DNA of 35,679 nt. Origin: Hamiltosporidium magnivora (Eukaryota; Microsporidia; Dubosqiidae). Both the position numbers and the translations under genes were made by a program. The DNA lies in assembly GCA_004325065.1 (NCBI GenBank), contig PITI01000018.1:1-35679 (forward strand). The letters are read 5' to 3'. Under the pieces are notes generated by a model. The model did not search any database and had not been told where the DNA came from. It saw only the letters and a list, made by a program, of their open reading frames with translations. This document shows, piece by piece, positions 30,425 through 35,679 of this stretch (positions are counted from its first letter, which is position 1; each line of letters starts with the position of its first letter).

Positions 30425-31395
30425 GGAATAGGGAACGCATAATTGCAAAGACATTGGAAGGTCATTCTATGTCTGCAATTGCCTCGATGCATCGAATAAA
30501 TTACCAGACGGTTAATAGTATGTTAAACGATATTTAAAAACCGACCTGGTGTTTGTCGAGAAAAAAAGTGGGGATAAGCGCTCAAAGTTAGCTTTGGAAT
30601 CTAAGAGAGCTTAAAAACCTATGTGGATTTGGAATGTACAAAAACCCTGCATTATTTGTCAGAAATAGTCAAAAGTACATTTAATGTTGATGTGTCTACT
30701 AGTACAATTGACCCCGCACTAAGGGTGTTCCATTATACACTAAAGATTGTAAAATTGGTGCTTGTGTGAAGAAATTCACCTTCGACAATTATGCACAGAA
30801 CAATTACGCAAATAGTTTTCCTTAGTTGGAGGTGTACGATAATGACAAAAACTTTGTCTTTTTAGATGAAGTTGAATTTCGGTAGTAACACGCCCCACCA
30901 GAGGTCGTAATGTGAGATGTGAATTTAAAAACTTATTTGTGACGGCAGCCCGACTTAGAAATATTTCGGTAGTCGCAGCGAATAATAAATATGGTATGGA
31001 ATGCCATAAGATTCATGAGAGGGTAGTAAATGGAGAGGAATTCAAATTATTCATAAATGAGATTAATAAAAGTTGTCAAAGGTAAGGAATTTGGACTCGT
31101 GTAGTTGTAATAAACAATGCGAGAATTCATCATTATCTCGGAGTGAATGATGATGAGGAAATTGCTTCGTATCGATTAAAATACCTTTTATTACTCTCCA
31201 TTTCTTAAACCAATTGAGAGCGTATTTTTAGTCTGGAAAAATAAAGTAATTCGGGGTGGTGCTCGCACTGAGCCTTAGTTAAGAATATTAATTCGTGAAA
31301 AATTTAATGAGATCACGGTAAAACGTTGTAGTTTCTTTTATCGAAAGATGTTAGGATATTCGCAGAAAGCAAGTAGGACAAGTGATTCTTGAATA
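30425..31395 (+). pseudogene. transposase pseudogene (DDE_3 superfamily)
   Basis: The product would have been a transposase cutting at the inverted repeats. The N-terminal helix-turn-helix region is readable (MSAIASMHRINYQTVNSML), as is the DDE core; see the element entry for motif positions. Frame is lost at least at about 30,525 (stop), around 30,880 (stop after VEFR), near 30,925, and in the 'LKYL..SPF' segment at about 31,180-31,205. A premature stop follows RGGARTEP at about 31,279. The C-terminal end (KMLGYSQKASRTSDS-like) is still visible before a stop at about 31,390. No intact frame longer than about 70 codons remains. Confidence 0.8.
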
Positions 31396-31448
31396 ACAAA
31401 GCTTAAGTACAATTCATAATTTCATGTTTTTGAATTTTTTTTGTTTAA

Positions 31449-31557
31449 AATAATTATTATATTGATTGCAAGGATTATGATTTGATTGCAAAAATTCTGA
31501 TATTGATCAAAAAATTATTATATTGATTGCAGGGTTATTATTTGGATCGAAAAACAC
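31449..31557 (-). repeat. right terminal inverted repeat
   Basis: The reverse complement reads 'tttttcgatccaaataataa', then 'ccctgcaatcaatataataa', then 'tttttttgatcaatatcaga', and ends 'ccttgcaatcaatataataa'. It thus contains the left-end unit at least twice, more diverged than on the left. Confidence 0.8.
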
Positions 31558-32715
31558 TATAATATCATTTTATTTATGATTCAAAATCTTCTTTTAACAT
31601 AAAATACAAATATGATATTATGTGTTTTTAAACAACCTTAAAGTACTATGGAAAAGTTACTATCTATAAATATATAATTTTTTTACTACCGAACTAAATT
31701 GGATTTGTGTTGGTTAGGAAGATTGGTTAAGTAGAATCCAATATTTTGGATGTACTTTTATGTACTAGGTATGAAGAAATTTTATAGAATGAGTAAATAA
31801 ATCAAAAGAATAACAAAAAAGCATCAACATAACGACTTTTACAGTTAAGAAACTGTATAAAATATAAATTAAAATTAATATATTTTAAAGAAATTCTATA
31901 AGACTAGAGTTTAAAAATGATAACGGTTTGTAAAAAAAAACGTTAAGTAAAAAAAAAATAAAACGATTAAGTAAATTGAATAAAAAATATGCTTTTATAT
32001 TTTCTTGATTAACATTTATTAGAATTCTGCAAAATTTTTAAATTTTTATCAGATCTTTGCAGACAGGGTAATTTACAAACTCAATGGTTCAAAATGTTGT
32101 TCCTGATTGGCTTAAAATCATCTAAATCTTTAAAATATAATTTTTAGGGTACTAAAACTACAAGTAACCAACGACCGCTTTAAAAATTATGCAGCTTTGA
32201 TACTTTTTCTATCTGTAATTATTCTTGATTCAAATCCTCTTTTTCGATGATAATTATTTTAAAGATTATTCGAATATCAAATCAGGATTTGGTTGTATTT
32301 TAATGATATCCAGGGCTATCAACCTTTATACTTTAGTATAATGTAGAAATTGGTCTTAAGTTCTCATATAAAAAATTATTTTCATATGAACATTGCAAAT
32401 ATAAGTTGAACCATTGGGCACAACTCTTATTTCGTAGCTTAAATTTGGATTTTTGTATAAAATTTATAATCTAAAATATATCTGTTCTACTTTTTTGTAT
32501 CTGGACATAATTTTTGTAGTTGTGTGTATCTCGATTTTCTTACACTTGTTTTCTGATTTTATCAAGCGGTTACATATATAAATCTTTCGGCCAAAAACCA
32601 TGCCAAATTTATGTATGAAGAATCATATTTTGAAATTAGGCTACTTGATCGCGAAATCAAATACACCTATAAACAAACTAGAAATTAAAAAATATATTAG
32701 AAAAATAAATTGTAT
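31558..32715. other. AT-rich intergenic DNA, no gene seen
   Basis: No conserved frame or repeat copy was found between the mobile element and the LRR gene. The 68-codon plus-strand frame at 32,600-32,806 overlaps the LRR gene's 3' end on the opposite strand. Confidence 0.55.
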
Positions 32716-32719
32716 ATAT

Positions 32720-35089
32720 TTATATAAAAGATATTATGATGTTTTTTTCGTAAAAATATCTGCATATAATATTAAAATCATCTCTTTTACTATTTATTCT
32801 TGTTGAAAGATAGGATATTGGCAAGGGAAATATATATTTTTTAATTGTTTCAAAATTTAAGCACGGAAAAGAAGTTAATGATAATTCTTCTAGGTTTTTA
32901 AATTTCTTTAAATAATTAAGATCTTCTAGCGTGGTTTCTACAAACGACAAATTTAAATTTCTTAAGGAATTTAAAAATTTACAATCATTTCCTAACACGT
33001 GGAAATTGGTGTTAATAAATTTGCATTCGGCAAAATTTAAGTTTTCTAAGACTTCAAGATTTCCAATTCTGGCTAAATCGTTCGAATCTAACTTACTCGA
33101 TTCATAAACAAGTCTTTTTAATCGTGAATTACAACCACTACTAAGTTTTGCCAAATATCCCGAAAATAACCTACAGGTTGTTAAATTTAAATATATAAGA
33201 TAGTCCATCTCATTCATAATATCAAAATAAGAGAAAATATCTATATTTATATCGTTTAACTCAAGTGAATATATATTTTTTGACATGAAATTGTATTTTT
33301 GTAGATCGATAGTATTTTTTTCAAAAATACAGAATATTATTGATAAAAGAGTTAAATTTTCCAGTTTAGATATTTCAATTAGGCTAGACATACTAATATA
33401 AATATTTACCAAAATCAATTGACTTAAGGATTTATATGAATTTCCAAAACATAACAGTGGAATTTCCGGATCCGAAAAAAGGCTTTCCAAGTGCAAGTAT
33501 TTAAGTGAATGACCATAGAATATAGGGTAATATAAAAAATAAAAAATATTTTCTTGTACAATTTTAAAACACTCCAAGTCTTTCATATTTTCAATTGCCT
33601 TGGCTAAAAAAGCTTCGGTATTTTTATCATTTTTATAGCTTCGGAGTTTTAAGGTTTGCAAAGATCGGAAATAAATTAAGGCATGATAGAAATCTTCCGG
33701 TATCTCTGAATAGCAAAAATTAATTTCTAAATGCAAAAGAAATTTCGGTGTATCTAGTTCTATAAACTTCGCCATAAAATCTTTTTGTTCTAGAAATGTA
33801 AAAAAGAAAATAATAATTTTGCGAATATTTGTTTTCCGAAGAATATAATTCCACCAGGTATTTTCAAGTATAACGCATTGAAACTTAATATATTCTAATG
33901 TTTCGTTTGGATCGGTGTTCTCCTTGATAAATTTTATATGTTCAAGTTCAAAAACACCATGTAATAATGACAATCCTTTGAGGTTTTTCTGGTTTAAAAA
34001 TAAAACCAGAGCGCGGCTGGATACCTGAAGATTTGCAAGACACAAATATTCTATATCATTTCTAAATATAACACTTAACTTGCTAAAGAATAGTATTGAT
34101 GAGGAATTTCTAAAATTCGAAATTGTAATTGATTTAAATGTCTTAGCTAAAAATATATGAAACTTAAAATCTAAATCAAGAATTTTAAGGTTCAGATTAT
34201 TATCTAAGATCAATGAATTCATATTAATTTGATTTAATAAAATTGTAAATATGTTCAAAACGTAACTATCCTTCAAGATATTTTCAAAAATATAAAATAT
34301 ATTCAAATTATTTAGCATTAAACTTTTATATGGAATATTTTCATCAAATAGTGCACTATTATAATCTTCTGTATTTTTAGACAATAAAATCAGATTTTCA
34401 CCATTAAAAATGTATTTTATCGTAAATACATTGAGAAATGCTAATAAAAAATTTTTCTTTAGTGTGAGTTCCATGTTTACAAAGAAATTTGAACTAAATA
34501 TTTCTTCAAAATTTCCATTTTTTCCTTTTAAATCATTGTTGGATTGATTTATAAAGTTATTAAAAAGCACTGCTTCCAACAATTTCACCATATTCTTATT
34601 ATTTACTACGTTTAGGTATTTTAATGTTGTCAAAATGCATTTAAATTGAAAACAATTTAAATTAAAAGGTATTTCTGTTATATCGTTAGTTAATTTTAAG
34701 ATATAAGATAAATCAAAGTTACACTCTATTATTCCTTTCGTTGGTCGATTTTGAAAGGTATTTGTTAATAGAATATTATTTAATTTCTCAAAACCAACAA
34801 AATTATCTTTCTTATATCTAAAAAAACAATTCTCCTCGTTGAATTGAATTGTATCAATATTATAATAAAAGTTAAGTTCGTAATCATCACATAATTCTGC
34901 TTCCAACAATATTTCTTTCTTGTTTTCTCTGAAAAATAGAATATCAGAATTTTGATCTCTTATAAAGCCATAAGTAGTTTTATGAGAAGAAACGATCTTC
35001 AATGATAAAATAATATAAATAGAAACTAAAATAAACGTTTTATTGGAGCTAAATATATTTTTATTCGCTCTATCTGTGTATAATTTCAT
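32720..35089 (-). CDS. leucine-rich repeat protein, probably secreted or membrane-anchored
   Basis: This encodes 789 residues in one exon, the longest gene here. Residues 19-35 (FILVSIYIILSLKIVSS) form a hydrophobic segment near the N-terminus: a signal peptide or signal anchor behind an 18-residue positively charged start. From about residue 300 on, irregular LRR units recur (LKGLSLLHGVF, LQTLKLRSYK, SLKYLHLESLF, LSQLILVNIYIS, LENLTLLSIIF, IYSLELNDINI, LIYLNLTTCRL). The clearest are in the last 130 residues (LEVLENLNFAECKF, LNSLRNLNLSFVET, LKKFKNLEELSL). No transmembrane tail, kinase or F-box was recognised. LRRs bind proteins, so a surface or exported ligand-binding role is plausible. No C-run precedes the start; REP-A begins about 150 bases upstream. 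Confidence 0.85.
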   Translation of the reverse strand: MKLYTDRANKNIFSSNKTFILVSIYIILSLKIVSSHKTTYGFIRDQNSDILFFRENKKEILLEAELCDDYELNFYYNIDTIQFNEENCFFRYKKDNFVGFEKLNNILLTNTFQNRPTKGIIECNFDLSYILKLTNDITEIPFNLNCFQFKCILTTLKYLNVVNNKNMVKLLEAVLFNNFINQSNNDLKGKNGNFEEIFSSNFFVNMELTLKKNFLLAFLNVFTIKYIFNGENLILLSKNTEDYNSALFDENIPYKSLMLNNLNIFYIFENILKDSYVLNIFTILLNQINMNSLILDNNLNLKILDLDFKFHIFLAKTFKSITISNFRNSSSILFFSKLSVIFRNDIEYLCLANLQVSSRALVLFLNQKNLKGLSLLHGVFELEHIKFIKENTDPNETLEYIKFQCVILENTWWNYILRKTNIRKIIIFFFTFLEQKDFMAKFIELDTPKFLLHLEINFCYSEIPEDFYHALIYFRSLQTLKLRSYKNDKNTEAFLAKAIENMKDLECFKIVQENIFYFLYYPIFYGHSLKYLHLESLFSDPEIPLLCFGNSYKSLSQLILVNIYISMSSLIEISKLENLTLLSIIFCIFEKNTIDLQKYNFMSKNIYSLELNDINIDIFSYFDIMNEMDYLIYLNLTTCRLFSGYLAKLSSGCNSRLKRLVYESSKLDSNDLARIGNLEVLENLNFAECKFINTNFHVLGNDCKFLNSLRNLNLSFVETTLEDLNYLKKFKNLEELSLTSFPCLNFETIKKYIFPLPISYLSTRINSKRDDFNIICRYFYEKNIIISFI

Positions 35090-35244
35090 AAAAATTTATT
35101 AAAATTTATAAAAAAAAATTATATAAAATATAATTTAATTAACAAAATGATTTTTATCAATTAATAAATTTAAATTTTTTTTTAAATCGATAATGAGCAG
35201 AAAATATCTCCACCAAATCCATTTAATTGGTAAGTATCAGATAA

Positions 35245-35679
35245 TTTTAGTGTGTATCATATGTTTTTGCATTTTCAATAATGTGAAAAAACTTTGCCTT
35301 TTTGGTTATTCAAAGGAAATTGTATAAGGAGAAAAACCTGTCAAAATATTAAAATTTTCAGTACAAATATGCTTATAGTCTTTTAACTAACTAGATTTTA
35401 TAATACTATTAAACTTATAGGTAGTTATTTTCCAAAATCTTGAAAAACTAGCCTTGCATTTACGGATTAGAAAGCTTGACTTCTGAGAGGCATAAAAAAT
35501 ACTCTTAAAAACAAAATCGCCAATCACAAAGTCGTTAATGTTGATAAGATACTGCAAATGCTATGTATTTCTAACAAGTCGCCTTGATATTTTTTTGCTA
35601 AACGTAAATTTAGTTCATGAGGTGTAGAATAGGTGAAAATATTGCGAGTCTTGATGAAACGATGGGTAGATCCGGCCTG
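35245..35679 (+). repeat. REP-A dispersed repeat, cut by window end (A7)
   Basis: 'tataaggagaaaaacctgtc' corresponds to 'gagaggagaagtctacgaaa' of A5. 'aaactagccttgcatttacg' and 'attagaaagcttgacttctg' with 'agaggcataaaaaa' match the A2/A5 middle. 'agtgtagaataggtgaaaat' with 'attgcgagtcttgatgaaac' matches 'cgtagggtaagtgaaaatgc' at about 9,767-9,786 and the bases after it. The copy runs off the window. Confidence 0.65.

Larger units (their letters stand above)
30096..31557 (+). mobile_element. Tc1/mariner-like (DDE_3) element, inactive
   Basis: An element of about 1.46 kb with inverted repeats of roughly 90-105 bases at both ends, flanked by TATA on each side, which suggests TA target duplication. 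The internal region reads, through stops and small indels, as an IS630/Tc1-type transposase: RNRERIIAKTLEGHSMSAIA (HTH part) near 30,430, NDKNFVFLDEVEF at about 30,841-30,879, VVVINNARIHHY at about 31,101, and FLKPIESVFLVWKNK at about 31,201. The catalytic positions are Asp (codon 30,865), Asn instead of Asp (31,113-31,115) and Glu (31,216). Several stops and the lost Asp make it non-functional. Confidence 0.85.

Noticed and set aside
30286..30492. 68-codon minus-strand frame inside the mariner-like element
   Set aside because: Antisense to the transposase N-terminal region.
32600..32806. 68-codon plus-strand frame
   Set aside because: Overlaps the 3' end of the LRR gene on the opposite strand and is low in complexity.
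1..35679. CRISPR array, bacterial operons or ribosome binding sites
   Set aside because: No spacer-repeat pattern, no Shine-Dalgarno-type spacing, and the genes are of eukaryotic type.

Overview
The window looks like part of a microsporidian nuclear genome of the large, gene-poor kind. It is extremely AT-rich. It carries a few compact, apparently intron-poor eukaryotic housekeeping genes (an Sm protein, a 20S proteasome alpha subunit and a glutathione reductase-type flavoenzyme) separated by kilobases of decayed repeats. Four recognisable or long genes, plus one more candidate start, have a short CCC run within about 20 bases of the ATG, a feature reported for microsporidian gene starts. The species is not identifiable from sequence alone; large AT-rich genomes such as Hamiltosporidium or Edhazardia are the obvious comparison.

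Layout. 0-1.7 kb: an inverted copy of a dispersed repeat (called REP-A here) and a 66-bp tandem repeat. 1.68-2.44 kb: the tail of a second repeat family (REP-B), then the SmD1 gene, then a 71-bp tandem duplication. 2.4-5.9 kb: mostly featureless AT-rich DNA with a REP-B fragment at 5.1-5.4 kb. 5.95-7.47 kb: a secreted protein of unknown function (minus strand). 9.3-10.1 kb: REP-A. 11.5-14.2 kb: the best conserved block, a proteasome alpha gene (minus) and a glutathione reductase gene (plus) diverging from a 618-bp spacer. 15.8-16.2 kb: a small unknown gene. 16.5-19.4 kb: REP-A fragments and a dead element with a KRBA2-type retroviral-like integrase. 21.18-21.41 kb: an unusually GC-rich island with TATA, B-box and T8 run, a candidate Pol III RNA gene. 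23.1-24.4 and 26.8-27.2 kb: REP-B copies. 25.1-25.8 kb: a gene on the minus strand whose 5' end is either frameshifted or interrupted by a 56-nt intron. 27.7-29.0 kb: two REP-A copies in a row. 30.1-31.56 kb: a dead Tc1/mariner-like (DDE_3) element with complex inverted repeats. 32.7-35.1 kb: a large secreted or membrane-anchored leucine-rich repeat protein, with REP-A just upstream.

The recognised genes do not form one pathway: SmD1 serves snRNPs/splicing, the alpha subunit protein degradation, and the reductase redox balance. The 504-aa protein and the 789-aa LRR protein both begin with hydrophobic signal-like segments, so they may be exported to the spore surface or the host cell; this is inference. 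All identifications were made by reading the sequence, without database searches.
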